Assembly (NCBI RefSeq): GCF_002007565.1 | Contig: NZ_CP015625.1 | Location: forward strand, 1,550,001 to 1,614,000 | DNA from: Ditibartonella choladocola | Lineage (GTDB): Bacteria > Pseudomonadota > Alphaproteobacteria > Rhizobiales > Rhizobiaceae | Reading direction: 5' to 3' | Length of the DNA: 64,000 nucleotides | In this document: piece by piece, positions 19,567-30,132 of the stretch | Numbering within the stretch: position 1 is the stretch's first letter | Layout: the number at the start of each line of letters is the position of its first letter | Notes under the pieces: generated by a model | Seen by the model: the letters and a program-made list of their open reading frames with translations, nothing else | What the model was told of the DNA's origin: nothing | Databases searched by the model: none | Translations under genes and position numbers: made by a program

Positions 19567-19994
19567 ACCGGCACGCATCATTTCAGGATTGTTGTGCATA
19601 TGGCTGGTTGCCGCTCCAATTTTCATGAAAAATCGTCGGAATGTCTAAACGACGAAATGTTCAAAACACTTCGGACAATACGGGTGACAATCGGGCAAAA
19701 CACTTCCGGAATATCCTGCTTCTGTCCAGCAAATCTTGCATACTCAAATATGGGCTACGTTTGGTATGGCAAAAAATCTTAGAAATAAAAGTTGCAGCTT
19801 GATAAAAGCTCCCTGCTCCGCTTTTTTAAAAGCTGCGATTCGCCTGAAAACAATGGAAACGGGGAGCTGTTTAAAATTTCTAAATGATGCAAATAAGGTT
19901 CCTAGAAGATCACGACACCGCATTGTGCGGGAATCTCAATTCAACGCGTTAAACGGCCATCGCAATTCAAGATAGCCGCTCAAAAGCTAGAGCG
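19567..19994. other. Gene-free spacer between marC and ssb
   Basis: About 430 bp between the convergent marC and ssb genes. Two short plus-strand frames are present but have no ribosome binding site or family resemblance. No clear terminator with a T run was found for either gene. Confidence 0.55.
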
Positions 19995-20492
19995 TCAAAA
20001 CGGAACATCGTCATCAAGCTGGCGCGAAAAATTGCTTCCTGACTGATTGTTTCCGCCCTGATCGGAATTGCCGTAGCCGCCGCCAAAACCGCCGGAACCG
20101 GATTGATCGCTCACCTGCTGACGGCTGCCACCACCTTCGCCGCGGCTATCAAGCATTTGCAATTCACCGCGATATTTTTGCAAAACAATCTCGGTTGTAT
20201 AACGGTCGTTACCGTTCTGATCCTGCCATTTGCGGGTTTGTAACTGCCCCTCGATATAAACCTTCGCGCCTTTTTTAAGATATTGCTCGACAACTTTGAC
20301 CAGATTTTCGTTAAAAATAACCACACTGTGCCATTCTGTCCGCTCGCGACGCTCGCCTGTATTACGGTCACGCCACGTATCCGACGTTGCAATGCGTAAA
20401 CTTGCCACTTGATCGCCAGAATTCATTCTGCGAATTTCCGGATCTGCACCGAGATTACCAATCAGAATGACCTTGTTAACACTGCCTGCCAT
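19995..20492 (-). CDS. ssb: Single-stranded DNA-binding protein
   Basis: SSB coats single-stranded DNA and recruits repair and replication proteins through its C-terminal tip. The 165-residue protein has an N-terminal OB fold ([21 protein letters not shown] to about residue 110), a Gly/Ser/Gln-rich linker ([19 protein letters not shown]) and the conserved acidic tip DDDVPF. The start is the ATG at 20492; a second ATG six bases upstream gives an unlikely extension. It is divergent from uvrA across a 236-bp gap that contains a LexA box close to uvrA. Confidence 0.97.
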   Translation of the reverse strand: MAGSVNKVILIGNLGADPEIRRMNSGDQVASLRIATSDTWRDRNTGERRERTEWHSVVIFNENLVKVVEQYLKKGAKVYIEGQLQTRKWQDQNGNDRYTTEIVLQKYRGELQMLDSRGEGGGSRQQVSDQSGSGGFGGGYGNSDQGGNNQSGSNFSRQLDDDVPF

Positions 20493-20694
20493 TATCAAAA
20501 CTCCAAACCACGCGGCAAAAAGCCGAAAATTAAATGCTAAAGCTCAATTTGTCACCATATAATCTATTTTCAAGCTTGAGGCAAAAAAGGCCGGTTTATT
20601 CGTGCAATTTCCACAGAACTTCTTTTTCAGTTATTTTTTAAGTTGAATTCTTACCATTGCAATTTTTGATAGTCTCACCTATTTGAAAGCGAGT

Positions 20695-20709
20695 GTTCCA
20701 TTTTTGTTC
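20695..20709 (+). promoter_or_regulatory. LexA (SOS) box upstream of uvrA
   Basis: The sequence is GTTC-CATTTTT-GTTC, an exact match to the alphaproteobacterial LexA operator GTTC-N7-GTTC. It ends 19 bp before the uvrA ATG, a position where bound repressor would block transcription. Confidence 0.8.
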
Positions 20710-20728
20710 TTTCCCCGCAAGGCCAAAT

Positions 20729-23647
20729 ATGTCCGATCAGAAATATATTTCAATACGTGGTGCCCGCCAACATAATTTAAAGAACATAGATCTTGATCTG
20801 CCAAGAGACAAACTGATTGTCATGACAGGTCTTTCGGGATCGGGTAAATCCTCGCTTGCTTTCGATACGATCTATGCCGAAGGGCAAAGGCGATATGTGG
20901 AAAGTCTTTCAGCCTATGCCAGACAGTTTCTGGAAATGATGCAAAAACCGGATGTAGACCAGATTGACGGTCTCTCTCCGGCTATTTCCATTGAACAAAA
21001 GACCACGAGTCGTAACCCGCGTTCAACTGTCGGCACGGTCACGGAAATTCACGATTATATGCGCTTGTTGTTTGCGCGGGTCGGTGTGCCCTATTCACCG
21101 GTTACAGGATTACCGATTGAAAGCCAGACTGTAAGCCAGATGGTTGATCGCATTCTGGCACTCCCCGAAGGAACGAGACTTTATATTCTGGCTCCGCTCG
21201 TGCGCGGGCGCAAAGGCGAATATAAAAAGGAAATGGCCGACCTTCTTAAAAAAGGCTTCCAGCGTGTCAAAATCGACGGCGTTTTTTATGAAATAGCCGA
21301 TGTTCCGGAACTCGATAAAAAATATAAACACGATATTGATGTTGTCGTCGACCGGCTTGTTGTGAAACCTGATATTTCAGCCCGTCTTGCCGATAGTCTT
21401 GAAACCTGCCTTCATCTGGCTGACGGATTGGCTGTTGCCGAACTTGCCGACAAGCCGCTTCCGAAAGAACAGACAGCCGGTGGTTCGGCCAATAAATCGA
21501 AAAACGATACGCATGAACGTTTACTCTTTTCCGAAAAGTTTGCCTGCCCTGTTTCGGGCTTTACGATTCCCGAAATAGAGCCACGGCTTTTTTCTTTTAA
21601 CAATCCGTTCGGTGCTTGCCCGACCTGTGACGGCTTGGGGTCACTACAGGCAATTGATCCGGCCATGGTGGTTCCTGACGAGAATTTGTCGTTGAAAGCA
21701 GGTGGTATTGCTCCGTGGTCGAAATCCTCTTCACCCTATTACAATCAAACACTTGAAGCGCTTGGGAAGGCTTATCATTTCAAGCTCACAGACAAATGGA
21801 AAGACCTTTCCGAAGAAGCCCGTCACGCGATTCTTTACGGCACGGGCAAGAAAGAAGTCACCTTTACCTATCACGACGGGATGCGTTCCTATTCTGCGAC
21901 AAAAAGTTTTGAAGGTGTCATTCCCAATATGGAACGGCGCTGGAAAGAAACCGATTCGGCCTGGTCACGCGAGGAGATTGAACGTTATATGTCGTCTTCC
22001 CCTTGTCCGGCATGTAAAGGCTATCGGTTGAAGCCGGAAGCACTGGCTGTAAAAATCAACAAGCTTCACATTGGCGAAGTATCCGAAATGTCGATTTCCA
22101 AAGCCGATAAATGGTTTCAGGAAGTGGATAAGACTTTCAATGAAAAACAGAAGAATATTGCTTCACGTATTTTGAAAGAAATTCGCGACCGTTTGAAATT
22201 TCTGAATGATGTCGGGCTTGAATATCTCACACTGGCGCGCGCTTCCGGTACGTTATCGGGCGGTGAAAGCCAGCGCATCCGGCTTGCTTCGCAAATCGGT
22301 TCAGGATTAACAGGCGTTCTCTATGTTCTTGATGAGCCGTCTATCGGATTGCACCAGCGCGATAATGCACGTCTTCTTGAAACACTTAAACATCTACGTG
22401 ATCTCGGCAATACGGTGATTGTTGTCGAACATGATGAAGATGCCATTCTGACTGCCGATTATGTCGTCGATATTGGTCCGGCTGCGGGAGTTAACGGCGG
22501 TAAAGTCGTCGCGCAAGGAACGCCAAAAGATATTATGGATGATCCGGCATCGCTCACCGGCCAATATCTTTCAGGCAAAATGTTTGTTCCCGTACCTGCC
22601 GAGCGCCGCAAAATTTCCAAGACAAAAAAATTGCGTGTTGTCGGGGCGAGAGGCAACAATTTAAAGAACATTACTGCCGATATTCCGCTTGGAACGTTTA
22701 CCTGTGTTACCGGTGTTTCGGGCGGTGGCAAATCGACATTCCTTATCGAAACACTGTTCAAAGCAGCCTCGCGGCGCATCATGGGAAGCCGTGAACATCC
22801 GGCCGAACATGATCGAATCGAGGGGCTTGAATATCTCGACAAAGTTATCGACATTGACCAATCCCCGATCGGGCGCACTCCGCGCTCGAATCCGGCAACC
22901 TATACCGGTGCATTTACCCCGATACGTGACTGGTTTGCCGGTTTGCCGGAAGCAAAAGCCCGCGGTTATCAGCCAGGACGTTTTTCATTCAACGTCAAGG
23001 GCGGGCGCTGTGAAGCCTGTCAGGGCGACGGCGTCATAAAAATTGAAATGCATTTTTTACCGGATGTCTATGTGACCTGTGATGTCTGCCACGGTAAACG
23101 CTATAATCGGGAAACGCTGGAAGTTACCTATAAAGGTAAATCCATCGCCGATGTTCTTGATATGACGGTGGATGAAGCGGCGGAGTTTTTCCAGGCAGTA
23201 CCGGCCATTCGCGACAAAATGGATACATTGGTCAAGGTCGGACTTGGCTACATCAAGGTCGGGCAACAGGCGACCACCCTTTCCGGCGGTGAAGCACAGC
23301 GCGTAAAACTTGCCAAGGAACTGGCTCGCAAGGCAACCGGCCGGACACTCTATATTCTTGACGAGCCGACGACAGGCCTGCACTTCCACGATGTTGCGAA
23401 ACTTCTTGAAGTTCTGCATGAACTGGTCGATCAGGGAAATACTGTTGCCGTTATCGAGCATAATCTTGAAGTGATCAAAACTGCCGACTGGATTATCGAC
23501 CTTGGCCCCGAAGGTGGCGATGGCGGCGGCGAAATCGTTGCTGTCGGCCGTCCGGAAGATATTGTGAAAGTGGAACGCTCTTACACCGGACAGTTCCTGA
23601 AAGAACTTCTAGAACGTCGGCCAACGAAAAAAGCGCTATCGCAGTAA
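20729..23647 (+). CDS. uvrA: Excinuclease ABC subunit A
   Basis: UvrA is the damage-sensing ATPase of nucleotide excision repair and loads UvrB. The protein of about 972 residues has two ABC modules. The first P-loop is in [20 protein letters not shown], the first zinc module includes [13 protein letters not shown], and the signature is [19 protein letters not shown]. The second P-loop is [11 protein letters not shown], the second zinc module has [19 protein letters not shown] followed by [10 protein letters not shown], and the second signature is [16 protein letters not shown]. The ATG at 20729 gives the standard start [19 protein letters not shown]; a frame starting 36 bases earlier overlaps the LexA box. 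SOS control is indicated by the operator at 20695-20709. Confidence 0.97.
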   Translation: MSDQKYISIRGARQHNLKNIDLDLPRDKLIVMTGLSGSGKSSLAFDTIYAEGQRRYVESLSAYARQFLEMMQKPDVDQIDGLSPAISIEQKTTSRNPRSTVGTVTEIHDYMRLLFARVGVPYSPVTGLPIESQTVSQMVDRILALPEGTRLYILAPLVRGRKGEYKKEMADLLKKGFQRVKIDGVFYEIADVPELDKKYKHDIDVVVDRLVVKPDISARLADSLETCLHLADGLAVAELADKPLPKEQTAGGSANKSKNDTHERLLFSEKFACPVSGFTIPEIEPRLFSFNNPFGACPTCDGLGSLQAIDPAMVVPDENLSLKAGGIAPWSKSSSPYYNQTLEALGKAYHFKLTDKWKDLSEEARHAILYGTGKKEVTFTYHDGMRSYSATKSFEGVIPNMERRWKETDSAWSREEIERYMSSSPCPACKGYRLKPEALAVKINKLHIGEVSEMSISKADKWFQEVDKTFNEKQKNIASRILKEIRDRLKFLNDVGLEYLTLARASGTLSGGESQRIRLASQIGSGLTGVLYVLDEPSIGLHQRDNARLLETLKHLRDLGNTVIVVEHDEDAILTADYVVDIGPAAGVNGGKVVAQGTPKDIMDDPASLTGQYLSGKMFVPVPAERRKISKTKKLRVVGARGNNLKNITADIPLGTFTCVTGVSGGGKSTFLIETLFKAASRRIMGSREHPAEHDRIEGLEYLDKVIDIDQSPIGRTPRSNPATYTGAFTPIRDWFAGLPEAKARGYQPGRFSFNVKGGRCEACQGDGVIKIEMHFLPDVYVTCDVCHGKRYNRETLEVTYKGKSIADVLDMTVDEAAEFFQAVPAIRDKMDTLVKVGLGYIKVGQQATTLSGGEAQRVKLAKELARKATGRTLYILDEPTTGLHFHDVAKLLEVLHELVDQGNTVAVIEHNLEVIKTADWIIDLGPEGGDGGGEIVAVGRPEDIVKVERSYTGQFLKELLERRPTKKALSQ

Positions 23648-23680
23648 CTGAAGGAAAAGCGACACTTCAAGGAAGATCAA

Positions 23681-23707
23681 AGCGGGCACATTCACAGCCC
23701 GCTTTTT
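23681..23707 (+). terminator. Intrinsic terminator of uvrA
   Basis: GCGGGC (23682-23687) and GCCCGC (23697-23702) form a stem with a nine-base loop, followed by TTTTT. It lies 34 bp after the uvrA stop. Confidence 0.85.
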
Positions 23708-24034
23708 ATCTGATTCATCCTTTATTTGCTTTTTATGTGTCCACATCCTTTACTTACTTTTCGGCACGTCTCCGGCTCTCTTTATCCACGTCCCGCTTTT
23801 CGTGCGCCACATCCATAGCCCGCTTTTCATGCGGCACATCCTAGGCTTGTTTTTTGTGGACTACGTCTCCGGCACTCTACATCCATGGTTCGCTTTTCGT
23901 GCACCTCGTTCATAACGTTTTTTGTTTGCCGGGTTCACGGCCTGCTCTTGGTGAACTACGTCTCCGGCTCTCTTTTATGCGTTACGTTTTGGTTCTCTTT
24001 TCTTGCGCAACGTCCGCTGCCTATTTTTGTATGG
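23701..24034. repeat. Degenerate tandem repeat, about 27-bp period, around 12 units
   Basis: Related units begin near 23701, 23728, 23756, 23795, 23822, 23849, 23892, 23917, 23944, 23971, 23996 and 24022. Most are 25-28 bp apart, with two longer steps of about 39 and 43 bp. The best-conserved unit resembles GCTTTTCGTGCGCCACATCC. A second motif, CTACGTCTCCGGC followed by ACTC or TCTC, recurs at 23870 and 23956, with a partial copy (ACGTCTCCGGCTCTC) at 23766. Units differ too much for CRISPR repeats. No convincing protein runs through it. Confidence 0.75.
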
Positions 24035-24430
24035 ATTGTTATACCCGCAAGGTAATGGGTGAATTGCGGACAAGTTACTGAAACCAAATTGCAGTAATGT
24101 GATTTCGTGCGGTGACATAAATCCCGTAAGTTCTATGTGTGCCTTTCAATTTATTTGCCGAAAATGCCGATAGAGGCCGCATAAACGAGTTTTAAAAAAG
24201 CTTCATTTGGCTCAAAAAAGACGAAAAACGAATATAATAATCAAATTAAAACAATGTATTATAGGTTTTTTTTAATTTATTAAATAAAGCCTTTGCGGAC
24301 AGACACAAAATACGCAATTTCGTATTCAATGTCATTGAAAATCAAAGATCTGGAAGACTTCAATAACCGGATGTGCGCAATAATTATGCGCCTCATATTT
24401 GGCAAAACGAATAATATGATGAAGAATAAA
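24035..24430. other. AT-rich spacer before the porin terminator
   Basis: About 400 bp of AT-rich DNA, including a nearly pure A/T stretch around 24235-24290. No gene, RNA or repeat was recognised. Confidence 0.55.
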
Positions 24431-24431
24431 A

Positions 24432-24455
24432 AAATGGCGGCCAAAGCCGCCATTT
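24432..24455 (-). terminator. Intrinsic terminator of the porin gene
   Basis: AAATGGCGGC and GCCGCCATTT form a perfect ten-base stem around a CAAA loop. On the minus strand a T-rich tail follows. It lies 26 bp beyond the porin stop. Confidence 0.9.
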
Positions 24456-24480
24456 AAAATAATGATTGATTGACAAGATT

Positions 24481-25722
24481 TTAGAAATTGCGCTGCATAC
24501 GCAACATTCCCTGAACGGCATTGTCGCCATGGAATGTAACACGTGAACCATCGTCCCACTTCTTGTCATTACCGTAGTTCAGATAGGAAACTTCAGGTGT
24601 TACAACGAGACCCGGAACAAGTTCATAAGCCATATTGACCGATGCGCTGAAAACGTCTGTGTCATCATAAGTCAACTGCGAATTGAAAGAAGCCTTTTTG
24701 GTAGCTTTATAGGTTGTACCACCCCAAACGGCCCAATCGCCACCCCAATCACCATATTGGCTGGTGTGCATGCGATAATAGTAATCATGCTTTCTGTGGG
24801 GGCGATCATCGTTATAAACATCGTCATAGGCGTAATAGTCGTCATTGCTCTTGTAGCCGCCCATGACCCAAACCGACAATTGATCGGTGACGTTCAAGTT
24901 AACGCGCAGTTTGGCAGCCCATTCTTCCCATTGCGCATCATAAGCGCCAATAGCAGCGATAGAGCCCCAGCCCTGTACGAATTTCGCACCGAGGAGAACA
25001 TTGGGTGTGTAATCATCGATACTGCTACCGCTATAGAAATGACGTGCATCGGGATCATTGCGGTAGGCTTTTCCAGCATTTGTTGCAACACGTCTACCCA
25101 TGCCCTTCAGATAGTAGTTGTCGCCAGCATTGTCGCTGCCACCATCAGTCCCCTGTTCAACACCGATGATTGCCGAAAACCCGTTATCAGCCGAAAACGT
25201 ATAGCTCAAGACATTCGTACGCTGGAACATGCCGGGATCGACGACATCATCGTTCAAGACCTTGCCGAGATAACCCGTCCAATGCCAGAAAATCGATTCG
25301 TCAACACCAACGCGCAAGCCGCCCAATTCGATATAAGCAAAGTGAGCCTGCCCACTCAAAGTATCATTGCCATCGTCCCATTGGTTACGTAGCTCAACCA
25401 TAGTGCGCAATGTACCAAGCTCGGTTTCGCTTGCTGTCTGGAAGCGCAATTCACCACGAGCACGCCATGCATATGTATCGCGGTCTTTTTTGCCCTTATA
25501 TGCATAGACATTGTCGCCACCTTTTATGTCGGCGCGCATATACCCGCCAACACGCATACAAGTATCGGTTCCGGGAATATAGAAATAACCCTGCCCATAA
25601 GCATCACAAACACGCACAAATTCGACGGGTTCAGGTTCGGCTACAACAACATCGGCAGCATAAGATGCACTCGATATGACCACGGCAGCAGCAGAACCGG
25701 CCAATAGTGCTTTTATTTTCAT
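24481..25722 (-). CDS. Outer-membrane porin, Porin_2 (Omp2b-like) family
   Basis: This 413-residue beta-barrel protein has a Sec signal peptide (MKIKALLAGSAAAVVISSAS, cleavage after SYA near residue 22). The Rhizobiales porin N-terminus follows: AADVVVAEPEPVEFVRVCDAYG, then FYIPGTDTCMRVGGYMRAD with its two conserved cysteines. The chain ends in a terminal Phe (MLRMQRNF), the usual outer-membrane assembly signal. It forms general diffusion channels as trimers in Brucella and Bartonella relatives. Several surface-loop regions are Tyr/Asp-rich (DDYYAYDDVYNDDRPHRK), as expected of variable external loops. The ATG follows GAGGGAGAATTCCTT, and the gene has its own strong terminator. Confidence 0.95.
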   Translation of the reverse strand: MKIKALLAGSAAAVVISSASYAADVVVAEPEPVEFVRVCDAYGQGYFYIPGTDTCMRVGGYMRADIKGGDNVYAYKGKKDRDTYAWRARGELRFQTASETELGTLRTMVELRNQWDDGNDTLSGQAHFAYIELGGLRVGVDESIFWHWTGYLGKVLNDDVVDPGMFQRTNVLSYTFSADNGFSAIIGVEQGTDGGSDNAGDNYYLKGMGRRVATNAGKAYRNDPDARHFYSGSSIDDYTPNVLLGAKFVQGWGSIAAIGAYDAQWEEWAAKLRVNLNVTDQLSVWVMGGYKSNDDYYAYDDVYNDDRPHRKHDYYYRMHTSQYGDWGGDWAVWGGTTYKATKKASFNSQLTYDDTDVFSASVNMAYELVPGLVVTPEVSYLNYGNDKKWDDGSRVTFHGDNAVQGMLRMQRNF

Positions 25723-25852
25723 AAGGAATTCTCCCTCTGCTCGGTAGGTTTGTTAATCAGAATATGATGGATGTGTTATGCGGCAGTGTCGCTGCAATTT
25801 AAAGTCAAAATCTTTCAATATTCATATCTATAGTTAAATTGTGATAAATTAG

Positions 25853-27397
25853 TCACATAACGAATTCACCCAGAACGAGGGGAATTGCCGAAACAATATC
25901 TTCCGCAATCATACCGATACCAAAATGTTCCGCGCAGCGTGCATGAATAAAAACACCGGCGCAAGCCGCCTCGAAAGGTAGCATTTTTTGCGCGCTCAAG
26001 CCGCCGACAATGCCGGAAAGCACATCTCCGGAACCGGCAGTGGCAAGATAGGGAGTTCCGTTGACGTTGACTGCCAGACGGCCTTCAGGAGAAGCAATGA
26101 TTGTATCGGCACCTTTATAGACAACAACAGCGCCGCAATCGGTTGCTGCTTTCGCGGCTTTCTCGATACGCGACAGGCCGTCCATCTTTGCAACAGAGGG
26201 GAAAACACGCTGAAACTCGCCTTCATGCGGCGTCAATATCACATTAACCGGCGACTTTTTGATAAGTGGAAATATGTCTTCGCTCTTTCCTGCTATGGCC
26301 GTTAATGCATCCGCATCGAGAACAAGTGTGAAAATCCCGCTCTTTGTCAATATTGATCGGGTGATTGATAATGCCCGTTCCAGTGAACCGAATGCAGGCC
26401 CCAAGATAACCGATCGCACTTTTCTATTTTCCAGAAATGCGAGAATTTCCGTGTCGCTGCCCATTTCGTCGAGCATGATACTGGTGAGATGCATTGCATG
26501 AACGGCAAGTGCATCTTCCGGCGAGAGGATTGTAACAAGCCCCGCCCCGCTTCTGGCTGCGGCATGAGCGGCAAGTCTTGCAGCACCGGTTGACGACTGA
26601 TGACCGGAAAAAACCACCGCATGACCGCGCCGGTATTTATGCGTATCATAATCAAGTGTCGGCCAATCTTTCAGCCAGAGCGACGGAAAATTGATATAGT
26701 TTTCCGGTTTTATTGTTTGAAGAACGCTCGCGGGAATTCCTATATCGGCAAGCCTGATTTCGCCGCAACAGGCGCGTCCGGGATAACAAACATGTCCCGG
26801 CTTCAACCGGAAGAATGTTACGGTCTTCGTTGCCTTGATCGCTTCGCCATTTAAAGCGCCGGTGCGCCCGAAAACGCCGGAAGGCAAATCAATCGCAATA
26901 ACGGGAACACCACTTTCATTGATCTTTTTTAAACTTGCCTGAAGCGGCTTATCCAACGGTCTATCAAGTCCTGCCCCATATAATGCATCTATAATGACAT
27001 CGAAATCTTCCGGAGATGAAAATGTATCAAACGCCAGACAGTCACCTTTCCACAAAGCGGCTGCTTTTTCTGCGTCACTTCCTGCTCTCGGTTTTGCCAA
27101 TGAAAATATATAAGGCTCGAAACCATGGGCTTTTAGAATATGTGCGGCCATATAACCGTCACCACCGTTATTTCCGGGACCACACAAGACAGCAATTTTG
27201 CGAACATGACGATAGTCATCGAGAATAATGTCGGCAACAGCCTTTCCGGCACGTTCCATGAGCTTGAAACTATCCCCGCCATTCAAGCTTGCAGCGAGAT
27301 GATCCGCCTCGCCCATTTCTTTCGGGGTTAAAAGTTCTATCGGAAATTTATGCGCTTCAATCCTAGCCATTGCATGTTTTTTAGTCAGTTCGCCCAT
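25853..27397 (-). CDS. nnr: Bifunctional NAD(P)H-hydrate epimerase / ADP-dependent dehydratase
   Basis: The enzyme repairs hydrated NADH and NADPH. The N-terminal half (about residues 15-220) is the YjeF_N epimerase with VLCGPGNNGGDGYMAA and the Asp-containing DVIIDALYGAGLDRPL. The C-terminal half is the ribokinase-like YjeF_C dehydratase with HKYRRGHAVVFSG, ILTPHEGEFQRVFP and the ATP-site segment YLATAGSGDVLSGIVGG. The 514-residue length matches fused E. coli YjeF (Nnr). It is divergent from glnB and upstream of the porin gene on the same strand, without an obvious terminator between. In many Rhizobiales this gene also neighbours glnB-glnA. Confidence 0.94.
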   Translation of the reverse strand: MGELTKKHAMARIEAHKFPIELLTPKEMGEADHLAASLNGGDSFKLMERAGKAVADIILDDYRHVRKIAVLCGPGNNGGDGYMAAHILKAHGFEPYIFSLAKPRAGSDAEKAAALWKGDCLAFDTFSSPEDFDVIIDALYGAGLDRPLDKPLQASLKKINESGVPVIAIDLPSGVFGRTGALNGEAIKATKTVTFFRLKPGHVCYPGRACCGEIRLADIGIPASVLQTIKPENYINFPSLWLKDWPTLDYDTHKYRRGHAVVFSGHQSSTGAARLAAHAAARSGAGLVTILSPEDALAVHAMHLTSIMLDEMGSDTEILAFLENRKVRSVILGPAFGSLERALSITRSILTKSGIFTLVLDADALTAIAGKSEDIFPLIKKSPVNVILTPHEGEFQRVFPSVAKMDGLSRIEKAAKAATDCGAVVVYKGADTIIASPEGRLAVNVNGTPYLATAGSGDVLSGIVGGLSAQKMLPFEAACAGVFIHARCAEHFGIGMIAEDIVSAIPLVLGEFVM

Positions 27398-27527
27398 TTT
27401 TTATTCACCTCACACGTAAATTCCCGAACACAGTATAACCGGTTCCCCTGCATTTGCCACGGTTAACAATGTATGAATTGCTTTGTCTGGCAAAATCTTG
27501 TTGAGAGAGCAGATATTTTTTCAACTT

Positions 27528-27541
27528 GGCATAAAACATGC
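27528..27541 (+). promoter_or_regulatory. Sigma-54 type promoter upstream of glnB
   Basis: TTGGCATAAAACATGCTT contains the invariant GG-N10-GC spacing (GG at 27528-27529, GC at 27540-27541) of -24/-12 promoters. It is 80 bp upstream of the glnB start codon. glnB genes of rhizobia are known to use NtrC/RpoN promoters. A clear NtrC site was not recognised upstream. Confidence 0.65.
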
Positions 27542-27602
27542 TTATAAAATATTAGTGAATGCAACAAATCAAAATAAAGCGGTTACCGAAGCTAAATTTT
27601 AA

Positions 27603-27959
<357 letters not shown>

Positions 27960-28034
27960 GCCATAAGTAAAATCATGCCCCGCATAGGGGCATGTCCGAT
28001 CAACCCTTTATTACTTTTAAATAAGGAATGTAAT

Positions 28035-29444
28035 ATGACGACTGCATCTGATGTCCTTAAACAAATTAAGGATAATGACATTCGCTTTGTAGATTTGCGT
28101 TTTAGTGATCCTAAAGGCAAGCTGCAACATGTAACCATGGATATAGCTGAAATCAGTGAAGACACATTTGCTGATGGTGTTATGTTTGACGGATCTTCGA
28201 TCAGCGGATGGAAAGCAATCAATGAGTCGGATATGGTATTGATGCCGGATCCAACCACCGCCCATATGGACCCGTTTTTTGCCCAATCCACAATGGTTAT
28301 TCTTTGCGATGTTCTCGATCCGGTATCGGGTGAATCCTATAACCGTGATCCGCGTTCGACAGCCAAGAAAGCCGAAGCCTATTTGAAATCTCTGGGCATT
28401 GGCGACACGGTCAATGTTGGTCCTGAAGCAGAATTTTTCATCTTTGACGATGTACGCTTCAAAAACGACCCCTACAACACCGGCTTCAAGCTTGATTCAA
28501 ACGAGTTCCCGTCAAATGACGACACCGAATACGAGATGGGCAACCTCGGTCACCGGCCACGCGTCAAGGGCGGTTATTTTCCGGTTCCTCCGATTGATTC
28601 CTGTCAGGATATCCGTTCGGAAATGTTGACTGCGCTTACAGATATGGGCGTTCGCGTTGAAAAACATCACCATGAAGTTGCAGCCGCCCAGCATGAATTG
28701 GGTATCCGCTTCGATACATTGGTGCGTGAAGCCGACAAAATGCAGATATTCAAATATGTCGTGCATCAAGTCGCCAACACATACGGAAAATCGGCCACAT
28801 TTATGCCGAAACCGATCTTTGGCGACAACGGTTCGGGCATGCACGTTCACATGTCGATCTGGAAAGATGGCAAGCCGACATTTGCCGGCAATGAATATGC
28901 CGGTCTTTCGGAATCCTGCCTGTTCTTCATCGGCGGTGTCATCAAACACGCAAAAGCGATCAACGCTTTCACCAACCCGTCGACCAACTCGTACAAGCGC
29001 CTTGTTCCCGGCTATGAAGCTCCGGTTCTGCTCGCCTATTCGGCACGTAACCGTTCGGCTTCCTGCCGTATTCCTTTCGGTTCTTCGCCGAACTCAAAAC
29101 GCGTGGAAATCCGTTTTCCTGATGCGACAGCCAATCCTTATCTGGCTTTCTCGGCAATTTTGATGGCCGGCCTCGACGGCATTAAAAACAAGATCCATCC
29201 CGGACAGGCTATGGATAAGGATCTTTATGATCTGCCTCCGAAAGAACTGAAAAAAATCCCGACTGTTTCGGGAAGCTTGCGTGAGGCATTGCAATGTCTC
29301 GATAAAGACCGTGCCTTCCTTAAAGCCGGTGATGTATTCGATGACGACCAGATCGATTCGTTTATCGAATTGAAGATGGAAGAGGTTCTGCGTTTCGAGA
29401 TGACACCTCATCCGATCGAATTCGATATGTATTATTCTGTCTGA
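28035..29444 (+). CDS. glnA: Glutamine synthetase type I (GSI-beta)
   Basis: The enzyme makes glutamine from glutamate, ammonia and ATP as a dodecamer and is the main ammonia-assimilating step. The 469-residue protein begins [20 protein letters not shown]. Active-site segments include [30 protein letters not shown] and the Arg-containing [11 protein letters not shown]. The adenylylation site is the Tyr in [12 protein letters not shown] (Tyr397 region), so it is the GlnE-regulated form. The ATG at 28035 has AAGGA nine bases upstream; a longer frame from 27975 lacks support. It follows glnB by 75 bp, is probably co-transcribed from the sigma-54-type promoter at 27528, and is followed by a terminator. 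Confidence 0.97.
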   Translation: MTTASDVLKQIKDNDIRFVDLRFSDPKGKLQHVTMDIAEISEDTFADGVMFDGSSISGWKAINESDMVLMPDPTTAHMDPFFAQSTMVILCDVLDPVSGESYNRDPRSTAKKAEAYLKSLGIGDTVNVGPEAEFFIFDDVRFKNDPYNTGFKLDSNEFPSNDDTEYEMGNLGHRPRVKGGYFPVPPIDSCQDIRSEMLTALTDMGVRVEKHHHEVAAAQHELGIRFDTLVREADKMQIFKYVVHQVANTYGKSATFMPKPIFGDNGSGMHVHMSIWKDGKPTFAGNEYAGLSESCLFFIGGVIKHAKAINAFTNPSTNSYKRLVPGYEAPVLLAYSARNRSASCRIPFGSSPNSKRVEIRFPDATANPYLAFSAILMAGLDGIKNKIHPGQAMDKDLYDLPPKELKKIPTVSGSLREALQCLDKDRAFLKAGDVFDDDQIDSFIELKMEEVLRFEMTPHPIEFDMYYSV

Positions 29445-29469
29445 TTTTCATTAACCAAGATCATTGAAA

Positions 29470-29494
29470 ACGGGGGCTTCGGCCTCCGTTTTTG
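29470..29494 (+). terminator. Intrinsic terminator of glnBA
   Basis: ACGGGGGC and GCCTCCGT pair around a TTCG tetraloop (29478-29481), followed by TTTTT. It lies 25 bp after the glnA stop. Confidence 0.88.
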
Positions 29495-29586
29495 TAACAA
29501 TCGCTGCCTTTTTCCTGTCACGCTTTGCCTTTAAACTGCGAGTTCCTTATAAAGGATTTATGAGTAACTAGTATCGAAGGTAAGTT

Positions 29587-30132
29587 ATGCGCCGTATCCT
29601 CCCAATTATCGTTGGTTTTTCACTCCTTTTCAGCGGCACTTTCGCGGCTCATGCGCGCTCCGCCACTGATGAAGAAATTAAAATGTTGACCGATGCCACG
29701 AATAATTATGCGACAGCGTTACAGACATCCAATTTCGATGCGGTTTTGAACGCGATTCCGCCGCGCATTATCCAGACACTTGCGGCCCAATCGAAAGTCG
29801 ATCAGGAACAATTTCGGCAAATCATGGTAAGCCAGATGAAGCAGCTCGCCGAAACCTATAAAGTTGACAAGATAACAATAGGCCAATCGAAAAAGCGCGC
29901 CGGCGAGTTTGAAGATGGAACGCCCTATTATATCATTCCGACCGACTTTGTGATAACAACCAACGGGAGCGAGAAAAACCAGATTAAAGGCGAACTCGTC
30001 GCTATTCTTGATAATAATCAGTGGTATTTTGTTCGCGGTGATGATGCAACAACGCTTTCAACAATGAGCGCTGCCTTTCCGGGTTTTGAAAAAATCAAAC
30101 TCAGTGCACCGGAAGTAAAGAAGATAAAATAA
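29587..30132 (+). CDS. Conserved exported protein of unknown function
   Basis: The 181-residue product begins with a Sec signal peptide (MRRILPIIVGFSLLFSGTF, likely cleavage after AHA near residue 23), so the mature protein of about 158 residues is probably periplasmic. No lipobox is present. The mature part starts with helices (ATDEEIKMLTDATNNYATAL) and continues as a small alpha+beta fold with an Asp-Asn-Asn-Gln-Trp-Tyr-Phe segment. That arrangement resembles NTF2-like or DUF3887-type domains, but I cannot assign a family. It stands alone after the glnA terminator. The ATG follows AAGGTAAGTT, a moderate Shine-Dalgarno sequence. Confidence 0.8.
   Translation: MRRILPIIVGFSLLFSGTFAAHARSATDEEIKMLTDATNNYATALQTSNFDAVLNAIPPRIIQTLAAQSKVDQEQFRQIMVSQMKQLAETYKVDKITIGQSKKRAGEFEDGTPYYIIPTDFVITTNGSEKNQIKGELVAILDNNQWYFVRGDDATTLSTMSAAFPGFEKIKLSAPEVKKIK

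Noticed and set aside
23701-24034. CRISPR array or coding frame at 23854-24081
   Set aside because: Units are too divergent for CRISPR repeats, and the frame has no start signals or family-like composition.
24757-25392. 211-codon plus-strand ORF antisense to the porin gene
   Set aside because: It is a shadow frame of the porin; its composition mirrors the opposite-strand codons.
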